In this document: in pieces, positions 19,120 through 26,730 of the stretch | How positions within the stretch are numbered: position 1 is the stretch's first letter | Layout: every line of letters starts with the position of its first letter | Assembly: GCF_018882215.1 (NCBI RefSeq) | Contig: NZ_JACVOX010000003.1 | Coordinates: forward strand, 186,001 to 250,000 | Length of the DNA: 64,000 nt | Direction of reading: 5' to 3' | Source of the DNA: Polynucleobacter sp. AP-Kaivos-20-H2 | Lineage (GTDB): Bacteria; Pseudomonadota; Gammaproteobacteria; Burkholderiales; Burkholderiaceae | Program-made: the position numbers and the translations under genes | Notes under the pieces: generated by a model | What the model was told of the DNA's origin: nothing | Databases searched by the model: none | The model's input: only the letters and a program-made list of their open reading frames with translations

Positions 19120-20049
19120 TTGCTCTACGTATTTAATGTAGTTCTCCCAGTATTTCTACTCATCTTGATTGGGTATGTTGGTGGGCGTGCTGGTAAGTTG
19201 GGCATGAACGCTTCAGTTGAGCTCAATCGTTTTGTGGTTTGGTTGGCATTACCCGCGCAACTCTTTAACTTTGCTGCGAATAGTGGCTGGCAAACACTAT
19301 GGCAACCCGGTTTCATCACTGCAATTTTTCTAAGTTGTTTAATTGTTTTTGTCCTAGTGCTCTTGGTGAGTTGGCTACGTCATCGCGATTTAGCGTCAGC
19401 TAGCTTTGATGGCCTGAGTGCCTCTTATTCAAATACGGGGTATATGGGTATTCCTTTATGTGCACTTGCCCTTGGTCAAGATGGTTTAGCACCTGCGATC
19501 ATTTCCACCTTCATTGTGTTTGTCATGTTTGCTTTAGCCACAGTCTTGATTGAGATTGGCATCTTGTCGCATAAGAAGCCGCACGAGATTGGGTTGAGCG
19601 TCATTCAATCGCTTTGTACCAACCCCTTATTAATAGCTCCAGTTGCGGGTCTGTTGTGGGCCTCGAGCGATTTAACTTTATACGACCCCATTGCACAAGT
19701 AATTGCATTCTTAGCAGCCGCATCGACACCTTGTGCTCTCGTTTCCATCGGTTTATTTCTGATGCAAAAAAGTACTGCGGCTCCTGCTCAGGCTTGGGGT
19801 ATCAGTTTGGCAAAGCTGATTCTGCAACCCTTGATTGCTTGGGTCATTGCGGACCCCATCTTGGAGCTACCGGCATTATGGGTGAGTGCCATTGTCATAC
19901 TCAGCGCGCTCCCAACTGGTACGGGCCCCTTTATGTTGGCGCAGTACTACAAAGCTGACGGTAGCGTGATTTCTAGAGTGGTATTAATTACCACGGTGAG
20001 TTCTTTGCTGACACTCTCTTTATTTCTGTGGTGGAGCAACGGGATTTAA
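19120..20049 (+). CDS. AEC (auxin efflux carrier) family transporter
   Basis: The 309-residue integral membrane protein has ten predicted hydrophobic segments in two halves, the AEC/BASS-like layout. Conserved segments include NRFVVWLALPAQLF near the start, SYSNTGYMGIPL in the middle and LSALPTGTGPFMLAQYY near the end. The start is a TTG at 19120 with no clear Shine-Dalgarno sequence, and the frame is open back to the preceding stop codon. Substrates of bacterial homologues are mostly organic acids; none is indicated here. The 3' end overlaps the convergent GST gene by 30 bases. Confidence 0.85.
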   Translation: MLYVFNVVLPVFLLILIGYVGGRAGKLGMNASVELNRFVVWLALPAQLFNFAANSGWQTLWQPGFITAIFLSCLIVFVLVLLVSWLRHRDLASASFDGLSASYSNTGYMGIPLCALALGQDGLAPAIISTFIVFVMFALATVLIEIGILSHKKPHEIGLSVIQSLCTNPLLIAPVAGLLWASSDLTLYDPIAQVIAFLAAASTPCALVSIGLFLMQKSTAAPAQAWGISLAKLILQPLIAWVIADPILELPALWVSAIVILSALPTGTGPFMLAQYYKADGSVISRVVLITTVSSLLTLSLFLWWSNGI

Positions 20050-20700
20050 CCCTTCAGCATCTATTTGTTTTTCCCAAGAGGCATCGATAAATGCGGGCAA
20101 TGTCATGCACTCATCAAAGATTCGCATGAGTGTAGAGTAGGGCTTTATATCTACTTTTGCGCTCAGTGCATTAAATAGCTGGGGTACAAGGCAGACGTCA
20201 ATCAAGCCAGGTTGATCTCCATAAGCAAATCTTCCAACCCGTGGATCCAGACTTAATTGTTTCTCTACACTCTCAAGCCCAACCTTGATCCAGTGCCCAT
20301 ACCATTCGTCCTTTGCCTCACTGCTGATACCGAGTTTTTTAATAAGGTAACGCAATACCCGCAAATTATTGATTGGGTGAATATCACTCGCAATATCCAT
20401 TGCGACAGAGCGAACCCATGCTCGGTCAATTGCGAGTGTTGGTAAGAGTGCTGGCTCGGCTTGAATCTCTTCGAGATACTCAATAATGGCTAAGGATTGA
20501 TGAATGCTTTTTTCACCATCTTCCAGAATGGGTACTAAGCGATTGGGATTTTTCTTGCCATACTCCTCGCCCAGCTGATCTCCACCATTTTTACTCAGAT
20601 GAACGGGGATGATTTGATAATCCATACCCTTGAGATTGAGGGCGATGCGAACACGAAAAGCGGCGGAGCTGCGCCAATAGCTATAAAGCTTATAGGTCAT
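20020..20700 (-). CDS. maiA: Zeta-class glutathione S-transferase / maleylacetoacetate isomerase
   Basis: The 226-residue protein has an N-terminal thioredoxin-like GST domain with the SSAAFRVRIALNLKG motif, the zeta-class SSxxxRVRIAL signature, followed by an all-helical C-terminal domain. Zeta-class enzymes isomerise maleylacetoacetate in tyrosine or aromatic catabolism. No other pathway gene (hmgA, fahA) is nearby, so a different GST substrate is possible. The gene is tail-to-tail with the AEC transporter and overlaps it. Confidence 0.8.
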   Translation of the reverse strand: MTYKLYSYWRSSAAFRVRIALNLKGMDYQIIPVHLSKNGGDQLGEEYGKKNPNRLVPILEDGEKSIHQSLAIIEYLEEIQAEPALLPTLAIDRAWVRSVAMDIASDIHPINNLRVLRYLIKKLGISSEAKDEWYGHWIKVGLESVEKQLSLDPRVGRFAYGDQPGLIDVCLVPQLFNALSAKVDIKPYSTLMRIFDECMTLPAFIDASWEKQIDAEGLNPVAPPQK

Positions 20701-20789
20701 ATCAACACCTTATTTGCACTCATAGCTAACAGTATATTCAGGGCGGTCATTCAAGTCTGCGCTCGGACAAAGTGCATTAGACTGGTGTT

Positions 20790-21419
20790 ATGGAAGATAT
20801 TAATTTCTGGATTGGCATCATTGCAACCATGGCCTTTGCGGTAACTGGGGTTTTGGCCATTGCAGATCGTGGCGTAGACCTCTTTGGTGTTTTGGTGCTG
20901 GGTTTGATTACCGCAATTGGTGGCGGTACCATTCGCGACATTATTTTAGAAGCCCCTATTTTCTGGTCTGAGAACCAAATGTATGTATGGCTTGCTCTAG
21001 CTGCTAGTGTTATTACCTTCTTCGCAGAATCCTTCTTTACTCAACCGCAAATTTATCGGTGGATGCTGTACATCGATGGTTTTGGTGCAGCACTCTTTGC
21101 CATTCAGGGGGCTGATAAGGCGTGGGGTATGGGATATGGCTTACCTGTGGCACCAGTCATCTTGGGCGTAATCACTGCAATCGGCGGAGGCTTATTACGT
21201 GATGTTTTGGCTGGCAGAAAAACGCTCATCATGTCCCATGAGCTTTATGCCATTCCAGTGACTTTGGGCTGTTGTGCGTATGTCCTGGTCCTGAACTTCT
21301 TGCCTCAGTATGTAGTCGAGGGTTCCGTGATTTGCATGCTCGGAATTTTTGGACTGCGCGCAGCTGCGATTTATTGGGATCTGCGCGTGCCCAAAATGTT
21401 TATTACTAAAACACGCTAA
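20790..21419 (+). CDS. TRIC-type cation channel / YicG-like membrane protein
   Basis: The 209-residue protein has about six or seven membrane segments in two repeats, each with a glycine-rich turn (TAIGGGTIRDI and TAIGGGLLRDVLAG). This internal duplication is the hallmark of the UPF0126/TRIC family of trimeric cation channels. The function in bacteria is not firmly established, though homologues conduct potassium or glycine. It is a single gene, divergent from the GST gene and followed by the long leader of the MFS transporter. Confidence 0.85.
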   Translation: MEDINFWIGIIATMAFAVTGVLAIADRGVDLFGVLVLGLITAIGGGTIRDIILEAPIFWSENQMYVWLALAASVITFFAESFFTQPQIYRWMLYIDGFGAALFAIQGADKAWGMGYGLPVAPVILGVITAIGGGLLRDVLAGRKTLIMSHELYAIPVTLGCCAYVLVLNFLPQYVVEGSVICMLGIFGLRAAAIYWDLRVPKMFITKTR

Positions 21420-21460
21420 TTGCACCAAGGCTGGGCTCATAGGTGTTGCGTAGCTAGCTC

Positions 21461-21510
21461 TAATTCCCAAATATCTCGGGAAAACCCCGATCTTATTTGA
21501 TGGGGAATTA
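21461..21510 (+). promoter_or_regulatory. Nested inverted repeats in the leader of the MFS gene
   Basis: Outer arms 21461-21468 and 21503-21510 are complementary over 8 bp. They enclose a second hairpin, TCGGG (21476-21480) and CCCGA (21486-21490). The element sits between the TRIC-like gene and the MFS gene, about 85 bases before the ATG. It may be a terminator of the upstream gene without T-tract, an operator, or a structured leader; no known riboswitch was recognised. Confidence 0.35.
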
Positions 21511-21595
21511 CCCTAACTAGTGGATTTCTTTGAATTTTTTCAAAGCATAATCGACCCGTTGTTATTTATTTAATAAAAATAGTTAGGAGCTACTG

Positions 21596-23266
21596 ATGTC
21601 AACATCAATTAAAGCAGCCCCAATGACCGCTGAAGAACGCAAAGTTATCTTTGCATCATCTTTAGGTACGGTTTTTGAGTGGTACGACTTTTACTTGTAC
21701 GGTTCACTTGCGGCAATTATTGCTAAGCAATTCTTCTCTGGCCTAGATGCTGGTTCTGCCTTCATTTTCGCTTTGTTAGCGTTTGCTGCTGGTTTCATCG
21801 TGCGTCCATTTGGCGCGTTGGTGTTTGGTCGTCTCGGCGATTTGATTGGTCGCAAATATACCTTCTTGGTTACCATCTTATTGATGGGCGGCGCAACTTT
21901 CATCGTGGGTATTCTGCCTAACTATGCAACTATCGGTGTTGCTGCTCCAGTCATCTTGATCGCATTGCGTATGCTTCAAGGTTTGGCTTTGGGCGGTGAG
22001 TACGGTGGTGCTGCTACTTATGTTGCAGAACATGCGCCTAACGGCAAGCGTGGCGCATACACAGCTTGGATTCAGACAACAGCTACTTTAGGCTTGTTCC
22101 TATCCTTGCTCGTGATTTTGTTCACACGTGAATTCACTGGTCCAGACTTTGATGTTTGGGGCTGGCGCGTTCCTTTCATCGTTTCTATTGCATTGTTGGC
22201 AGTTTCTGTATGGATTCGTTTATCCATGAATGAATCCCCAGCTTTCAAGAAGATGAAAGAAGAAGGCAAATTGTCTAAAGCACCTTTGACAGAATCATTC
22301 GGTCAATGGAAGAACTTGAAAATTGTGATCTTGGCATTGTTTGGTCTGGTTGCAGGTCAAGCAGTGGTTTGGTACACAGGTCAGTTCTACGCTTTGTTCT
22401 ACCTCACACAAGTGTTGAAAGTAGATCCAAAGACAGCAAACTTGTTGATTGCTGCTTCCTTGGTAATCGGTACGCCATTCTTCGTGGTCTTCGGTAGCTT
22501 GTCTGACAAGATTGGTCGTAAAGTGATCATCATGGGCGGTTTGTTACTTGCCGTCATTCTGTATATCCCCAACACACCAGTTTCCTTGTTCAATGGCTTA
22601 ACCCACTTTGCTAATCCAGCGTTGGAAAAGGCAATGGCAACAGCACCAGCTACGATTACTGCTGATCCTGCTGAATGTACATTCCAGTTCAACCCAACTG
22701 GTACAGCAAAGTTCACAAGTTCTTGCGATATTGCAAAACAAGTGATGGCGTCTAACTCTGCTAGCTATACAACCGTTACGGCTCCAGCCGGTTCCATTGC
22801 TGTTGTGAAAATTGGCGATATCGAAATCCCTGGATATACATCTAAGGGTATTGATCCTGCTGAAGCAAAAGCAAAAGATGCTGAGTTTAAAAAAGCAATT
22901 CGCGAGGCTTTAAATAAAGAAGGTTATCCAGTTAAGGCTGATCCTGCCGCAATTAACTATGCTGCAGTTCTTGGAATCTTGGTCATTTTGGTGCTCTTGG
23001 TAACCATGGTTTATGGTCCAATCGCTGCGATGTTAGTTGAGATGTTCCCAACTCGTATTCGTTACACCTCTATGTCCTTGCCATACCACATTGGTAACGG
23101 TTGGTTCGGCGGCTTGTTGCCAACGATCTCCTTCGCCTTGGTAGCGCAAAACGGTAACATTTACTACGGTCTCTGGTACCCAATCATCATCGCTGCGATG
23201 ACATTGGTAATTGGTACGCTGTTTGTACGTGAAACTAAAGACGTAGATATCTACGCACGTGACTAA
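21596..23266 (+). CDS. MFS transporter of the metabolite:H+ symporter type with a large insert
   Basis: The 556-residue protein is a 12-helix major-facilitator member of the ProP/MHS group. It has the early SSLGTVFEWYDFYLYG segment, the RPFGALVFGRLGDLIGRK loop between helices 2 and 3, and the GLALGGEYGGAATYVAEHAP motif. Unlike ordinary members of about 430 residues, it carries a hydrophilic insert of roughly 130 residues (about 325-452) between two helices, with two cysteines that could form a disulfide if it faces the periplasm. Substrate unknown; relatives move dicarboxylates, proline/betaine or shikimate. A good ribosome site (TTAGGAG) precedes the ATG, and a rho-independent terminator follows. 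Confidence 0.85.
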   Translation: MSTSIKAAPMTAEERKVIFASSLGTVFEWYDFYLYGSLAAIIAKQFFSGLDAGSAFIFALLAFAAGFIVRPFGALVFGRLGDLIGRKYTFLVTILLMGGATFIVGILPNYATIGVAAPVILIALRMLQGLALGGEYGGAATYVAEHAPNGKRGAYTAWIQTTATLGLFLSLLVILFTREFTGPDFDVWGWRVPFIVSIALLAVSVWIRLSMNESPAFKKMKEEGKLSKAPLTESFGQWKNLKIVILALFGLVAGQAVVWYTGQFYALFYLTQVLKVDPKTANLLIAASLVIGTPFFVVFGSLSDKIGRKVIIMGGLLLAVILYIPNTPVSLFNGLTHFANPALEKAMATAPATITADPAECTFQFNPTGTAKFTSSCDIAKQVMASNSASYTTVTAPAGSIAVVKIGDIEIPGYTSKGIDPAEAKAKDAEFKKAIREALNKEGYPVKADPAAINYAAVLGILVILVLLVTMVYGPIAAMLVEMFPTRIRYTSMSLPYHIGNGWFGGLLPTISFALVAQNGNIYYGLWYPIIIAAMTLVIGTLFVRETKDVDIYARD

Positions 23267-23291
23267 GCAGTTTTAGTCTGTATCAAATAAG

Positions 23292-23321
23292 AAACCCGAT
23301 CAGAAATGGTCGGGTTTTTTT
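23292..23321 (+). terminator. Rho-independent terminator after the MFS gene
   Basis: Stem AAACCCGA (23292-23299) pairs with TCGGGTTT (23310-23317) over 8 bp, with a 10-base loop; the T-run 23315-23321 completes it. It overlaps the stop of the convergent MOSC gene by two bases and may serve both strands. Confidence 0.85.
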
Positions 23322-23931
23322 ATTCCCACAAATCTTTTTGATTGCGATTATTTAAGAGCTTTTGATTTTGCTGGGCAATAGAGATTTCTCTTGGACCTGG
23401 AATCAACGTAATTTCAGTTCCAGCAGTGAGAGTTCCAGTTTTGAGTACCCGCAGATACCAACCACTAAAGCCGGATTGCAGCATTGCTTTGCTTGCACCC
23501 TTGTAAGCAACAGCAGCGTTGAACTTAAAACATGGTTCACGAAGTTTGACGACGGAGAATTCCAACCCCCCTATTTGCAAGCGGTCCCCAACAAATACTT
23601 CAGTTTCTAGCAGGCCTTCGACGGTGAAGTTCTCGCCGATAGCACCATGCTGTATGTCAACTGACCGCTTGGTTTCTCTAGTGAGTAGCTCATTCCAGAA
23701 GATGTAATGCTCTGCTGGATAAACATAAATGGCTTTTTCAATTCCGCCGTGTACCGATAGGTCGGCTTGCTCATCACCTTTAACACCAAGCGGAGTAATT
23801 TCAACTGGAGCAGGATTTTTTAAATCACTTACCGCCTGCTTGCGAATGGCTGAAGCAACGGATTTGTAATTAGGATGGTGATTGCCGAATAAAGGAGCTA
23901 CCTTGCCAGCGGATATAGAAAGAAGTTTCAT
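23320..23931 (-). CDS. MOSC domain protein (YiiM-like)
   Basis: The 203-residue cytosolic protein has the MOSC beta-barrel domain with conserved segments KGDEQADLSVHGGIEKAIY and GENFTVEGL and the active-site cysteine in LREPCFKF. MOSC proteins bind the molybdenum cofactor or pyridoxal-phosphate-derived sulfur and, like E. coli YiiM, reduce N-hydroxylated compounds. Its exact substrate is unknown. moaC for molybdopterin synthesis lies at 36.1 kb in the same window but not in the same operon. Confidence 0.87.
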   Translation of the reverse strand: MKLLSISAGKVAPLFGNHHPNYKSVASAIRKQAVSDLKNPAPVEITPLGVKGDEQADLSVHGGIEKAIYVYPAEHYIFWNELLTRETKRSVDIQHGAIGENFTVEGLLETEVFVGDRLQIGGLEFSVVKLREPCFKFNAAVAYKGASKAMLQSGFSGWYLRVLKTGTLTAGTEITLIPGPREISIAQQNQKLLNNRNQKDLWE

Positions 23932-23961
23932 GAAGTAAAGAGTGTGCTTAGAAAATGTTTA

Positions 23962-24285
23962 TTAGTAGCGGCAACGCGCATCACTCTTGTATTTAGTGAA
24001 GTACACAATAAGGTCCGCCTCGGATTTGTATTGGGTGTAGTAAATCACGGCACGCGCATCACTTTTATATTTTGTATAAAACCAAACGCCAGGCTCGTTA
24101 TCACTCGAGTATTGGGTGTCATACACAATGCAGTTCGCCTCAGACGGGTACTTGGTGACAAAGACTTTGGCATTGGCCTCTGATGGGTAATTAGTAATGA
24201 AGATTTGAGCTGCAGAAGCGGTCGTAGGGATGCAGCTACTCAAGAGCAAAAAGCTGAGTAGGCGCAAGAGAAATGAATTCATCAT
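23962..24285 (-). CDS. Secreted 13-residue-repeat protein, DUF6150 / septoil-knot-like
   Basis: The 107-residue product starts with a signal peptide that could be lipoprotein type (LSSC at residue 18) or be cut after TASA (residue 25). The rest is six tandem repeats of the form [VI]-[FYW]-x-T-[KQN]-Y-x-S-[DE]-A starting at residues 28, 41, 54, 68, 81 and 94. The period is 13, with a one-residue insertion in repeat three. This matches my memory of the DUF6150 family, renamed after the predicted 7(1) septoil knot. Cysteines at 52 and 105 could pair. Function unknown. It is divergent from an unknown secreted-type gene. Confidence 0.7.
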   Translation of the reverse strand: MMNSFLLRLLSFLLLSSCIPTTASAAQIFITNYPSEANAKVFVTKYPSEANCIVYDTQYSSDNEPGVWFYTKYKSDARAVIYYTQYKSEADLIVYFTKYKSDARCRY

Positions 24286-24342
24286 TTGGGAATATTACGC
24301 CTTCTACTTTTTAGGTGTTCATCTGGCTGATATGATCACAGG

Positions 24343-24774
24343 ATGAATTCCTCTCAAAAGAAATCTCTTCTTATATTGAGCCAATTGGTCTTGGTATTTC
24401 TTTGTGCCATAGCGAGTTCAAGCATTTACGCTAAGTGGGATGAAGAGCGCGACATGACTACCAATGGCAAAGAGGAGTTGGTTTATTACTTCAAGACTAA
24501 TGAGCAGGGTCAAAAGCTCGTCTTAGATAAATATGTAAAGCGCCTGATTTTTATACGTCCTGATAAGTTCTATAAGCGCTCAATCAAGCAAATGAAGATT
24601 GATGGGGTGGTGGTAGACGTCAATAGCGACCCTTTTTCGCATTACCCTGAACAAACCGCGATTGTGTTTGAGAATAAGGATGAAGTGCTTAAAAAGCTCT
24701 TTTTGGCCAAGAAAATCGAATTTAATGTCCTTTATGGCCGAGATGAGGCTGTCAGCACATTTCAGATCAAATAA
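24343..24774 (+). CDS. Unrecognised exported protein
   Basis: The 143-residue protein has an N-terminal hydrophobic segment (about residues 8-29) ending in SSIYAKW, consistent with a cleaved signal peptide or anchor. The remainder is charged, rich in Lys, Asp and Glu, with alternating hydrophobic residues suggesting beta structure. No cysteines remain in the mature part and no known motif was recognised. Its start is 57 bases from the divergent repeat-protein gene, so the two may share a control region. It is followed by the tRNA gene. Confidence 0.6.
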   Translation: MNSSQKKSLLILSQLVLVFLCAIASSSIYAKWDEERDMTTNGKEELVYYFKTNEQGQKLVLDKYVKRLIFIRPDKFYKRSIKQMKIDGVVVDVNSDPFSHYPEQTAIVFENKDEVLKKLFLAKKIEFNVLYGRDEAVSTFQIK

Positions 24775-24852
24775 GTACCTAGACACCTCTAATGGCGAGA
24801 AGGCTTGATTCGTTTAGACAGATGCATTCCGATCATTTACAATAGCGAGTTC

Positions 24853-24929
24853 GGCGAATTAGCTCAGCTGGTTAGAGCGACGGAATCATAATCCGCAGGT
24901 CCGGGGTTCAAATCCCTGATTCGCCACCA
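24853..24929 (+). tRNA. tRNA with CAT anticodon, probably elongator tRNA-Met
   Basis: The 77-base gene folds as a cloverleaf: acceptor stem GGCGAAT/ATTCGCC, D arm GCTC/GAGC, anticodon loop ATCATAA with CAT at its centre, T arm CGGGG-TTCAAAT-CCCTG, and an encoded CCA end. CAT can be elongator Met, initiator Met or lysidine-modified Ile2. Initiator is unlikely because the first acceptor pair is G-C rather than mismatched. The overall sequence is closest to betaproteobacterial elongator Met. The 27-43 pair at the top of the anticodon stem is an A-C mismatch. Confidence 0.9.
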
Positions 24930-24934
24930 AATCT

Positions 24935-24966
24935 AAAGGCCATTGCCCCTCGGCAGTGGCCTTTTT
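24935..24966 (+). terminator. Rho-independent terminator after tRNA-Met
   Basis: Arms 24935-24946 and 24953-24964 form a 12-bp stem with one G-T pair and a 6-base loop, followed by a T-run to 24966. It lies 5 bases after the tRNA and 17 before the next coding start. Confidence 0.85.
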
Positions 24967-24983
24967 CTTAGGTTGCTAGGTAT

Positions 24984-25526
24984 ATGGCTAAATTTTGGAA
25001 TTTTGTTATTTTCCAACTTGGTTGGTTTGCCTGTGTATTGGGCGCAGCCAATAAAGATGTGCTCTGGGCGGTAGTTGCTACCCTAGCCTACATTGCTTTT
25101 CACTCCTGGCGTTCACCTTCTCCCAAAACAGAAATCAGCCTTTTATTGAAAGCCTTTGTCTTTGGTTTGGTGGCCGACACTCTCATCATGCATATGGGCT
25201 ACTTGGATTTTCGGGATGATTGGCCGTCACCGTATTTGTCGCCTCTCTGGATGTGGGTCTTGTGGGTTTTGGTGGCAACCACCATTAATGGTTCCTTGAC
25301 TTGGTTGCGCGGCAGGCCTGTTTTAGGGGCTGTTTTGGGCGCCATTGCTGGCCCAATGTCCTATGAGGCTGGTATTCGGATGGGGGCTGGATCCTGGGTC
25401 CCTGGTAGTGAAATCACTGGATTTATCCTGGTAGGAGCGGTCTGGGCGGTCGCTATACCCCTCTTTTTCTATTGGGACCGAGTCAATCAAGTACAACCTA
25501 GTCAAAAATCCGTAAATTCAGTTTAA
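24984..25526 (+). CDS. DUF2878-family membrane protein
   Basis: The 180-residue protein has about five or six hydrophobic helices. The segments FQLGWFACVLGA near the N-terminus, LWVLVATTINGSLTWLRG in the middle and GPMSYEAGIRMGAG match the DUF2878 family as I remember it. No catalytic motif is evident and the role is unknown; in proteobacteria relatives occur near lipid or envelope genes. The start ATG is 17 bases after the tRNA terminator, so its promoter must overlap that terminator or transcription must read through. Confidence 0.75.
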   Translation: MAKFWNFVIFQLGWFACVLGAANKDVLWAVVATLAYIAFHSWRSPSPKTEISLLLKAFVFGLVADTLIMHMGYLDFRDDWPSPYLSPLWMWVLWVLVATTINGSLTWLRGRPVLGAVLGAIAGPMSYEAGIRMGAGSWVPGSEITGFILVGAVWAVAIPLFFYWDRVNQVQPSQKSVNSV

Positions 25527-25533
25527 AAGACGC

Positions 25534-25562
25534 TTGCAAAGACTACTGTTTTTATATACAGT
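25534..25562 (+). promoter_or_regulatory. Probable recA promoter overlapping the SOS box
   Basis: TTGCAA at 25534-25539 is spaced 17 bases from TACAGT at 25557-25562. The -10 lies inside the LexA box, so LexA binding would block it. A shorter-spaced TATACA is an alternative -10. Confidence 0.55.
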
Positions 25563-25563
25563 A
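25544..25563. promoter_or_regulatory. LexA (SOS) box upstream of recA
   Basis: TACTGT-TTTTATAT-ACAGTA is a perfect CTGT-N8-ACAG palindrome with the full flanking TA pair of the LexA consensus, 71 bases before the recA ATG. It implies classic SOS control of recA and of recX behind it. Confidence 0.92.
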
Positions 25564-25634
25564 ACTCCTAAGTTGTTACACAGTAGATAAAACTTCGGGA
25601 AAAAGCCCAGTACATAGCGAAAAGGGAATAAAAA

Positions 25635-26726
25635 ATGGCCTTGGATAACAAAAAGCAATCAGCCTCTTCAGAATTTGAAGGAATGAGCGGAGACAAGCAA
25701 AAAGCATTAACTGCAGCACTGGCACAAATTGAGAAACAGTTTGGCAAAGGTTCAATCATGAGATTGGGCGATGCCGAAATTAGCCAAGACATTCAGGTGG
25801 TGTCTAGTGGTTCACTCGGATTGGATATCGCTCTTGGAGTTGGTGGTCTTGCGCGTGGGCGCGTGATTGAAATCTACGGTCCAGAATCTTCTGGCAAAAC
25901 TACTTTGACATTACATGCGATTGCAGAAATGCAAAAGCTTGGCGGCACTTGCGCATTTATTGACGCAGAGCACGCTTTAGATGTGCAGTACGCATCACGT
26001 CTCGGCGTGGATGTAAACAATCTGTTGATCTCTCAACCAGACACTGGTGAACAAGCATTAGAAATTGCAGATGCATTAGTTCGCTCAGGTTCTATTGATT
26101 TAATCGTCATCGACTCTGTTGCTGCTTTGGTTCCAAGAGCTGAGATCGAAGGCGATATGGGCGACTCTTTACCAGGCTTGCAAGCGCGTTTGATGAGCCA
26201 GGCTTTGCGTAAATTGACTGGTGCTATCAAGCGCACCAACACTACTGTGATCTTCATTAACCAGATTCGCATGAAGATTGGTGTGATGTTTGGTTCTCCA
26301 GAAACCACTACTGGTGGTAATGCGCTGAAGTTCTACGCCTCTATGCGTTTAGATATCCGTCGTATTGGTAGCATCAAAAAAGGCGATGAGGTTGTTGGTA
26401 ATGAAACCCGTGTGAAGGTTGTGAAGAATAAAGTTTCTCCTCCATTCCGCGAAGCAATTTTTGACATCATGTACGGTGCTGGTATTTCTAGAGAAGGCGA
26501 AATTATTGATATGGGTGTTGAAGCTGACCTCGTTGAAAAGTCAGGCTCTTGGTATAGCTATAACGGTGATCGCATTGGTCAAGGTAAAGACAATGTGCGC
26601 GAGTTCTTAAAAGAGAACCCAGCCATTGCCAAAGATATCGAAGCAAAAATTCGTGAGAAATTAGGCGTTAAATCTGGTTCAGCAGTAGTAACGGATGTGC
26701 TGAGCGAGGAAGAGGAAGTCGAATAA
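25635..26726 (+). CDS. recA: Recombinase RecA
   Basis: ATP-dependent strand-exchange protein and co-protease for LexA cleavage. The 363-residue product has the Walker A motif GPESSGKTT near residue 80, the [22 protein letters not shown] segment of loop L1 and the [25 protein letters not shown] loop L2 region, and an acidic C-terminus (SEEEEVE). The length is slightly longer than in E. coli because of an N-terminal extension. A perfect LexA box lies upstream. recX follows after 4 bases. Confidence 0.98.
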   Translation: MALDNKKQSASSEFEGMSGDKQKALTAALAQIEKQFGKGSIMRLGDAEISQDIQVVSSGSLGLDIALGVGGLARGRVIEIYGPESSGKTTLTLHAIAEMQKLGGTCAFIDAEHALDVQYASRLGVDVNNLLISQPDTGEQALEIADALVRSGSIDLIVIDSVAALVPRAEIEGDMGDSLPGLQARLMSQALRKLTGAIKRTNTTVIFINQIRMKIGVMFGSPETTTGGNALKFYASMRLDIRRIGSIKKGDEVVGNETRVKVVKNKVSPPFREAIFDIMYGAGISREGEIIDMGVEADLVEKSGSWYSYNGDRIGQGKDNVREFLKENPAIAKDIEAKIREKLGVKSGSAVVTDVLSEEEEVE

Positions 26727-26730
26727 TTCG

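Noticed and set aside
23944..24183. Plus-strand ORF of 79 residues opposite the repeat protein
   Set aside because: It is the antisense shadow of the six repeats; it has no ribosome site of its own and no plausible product.
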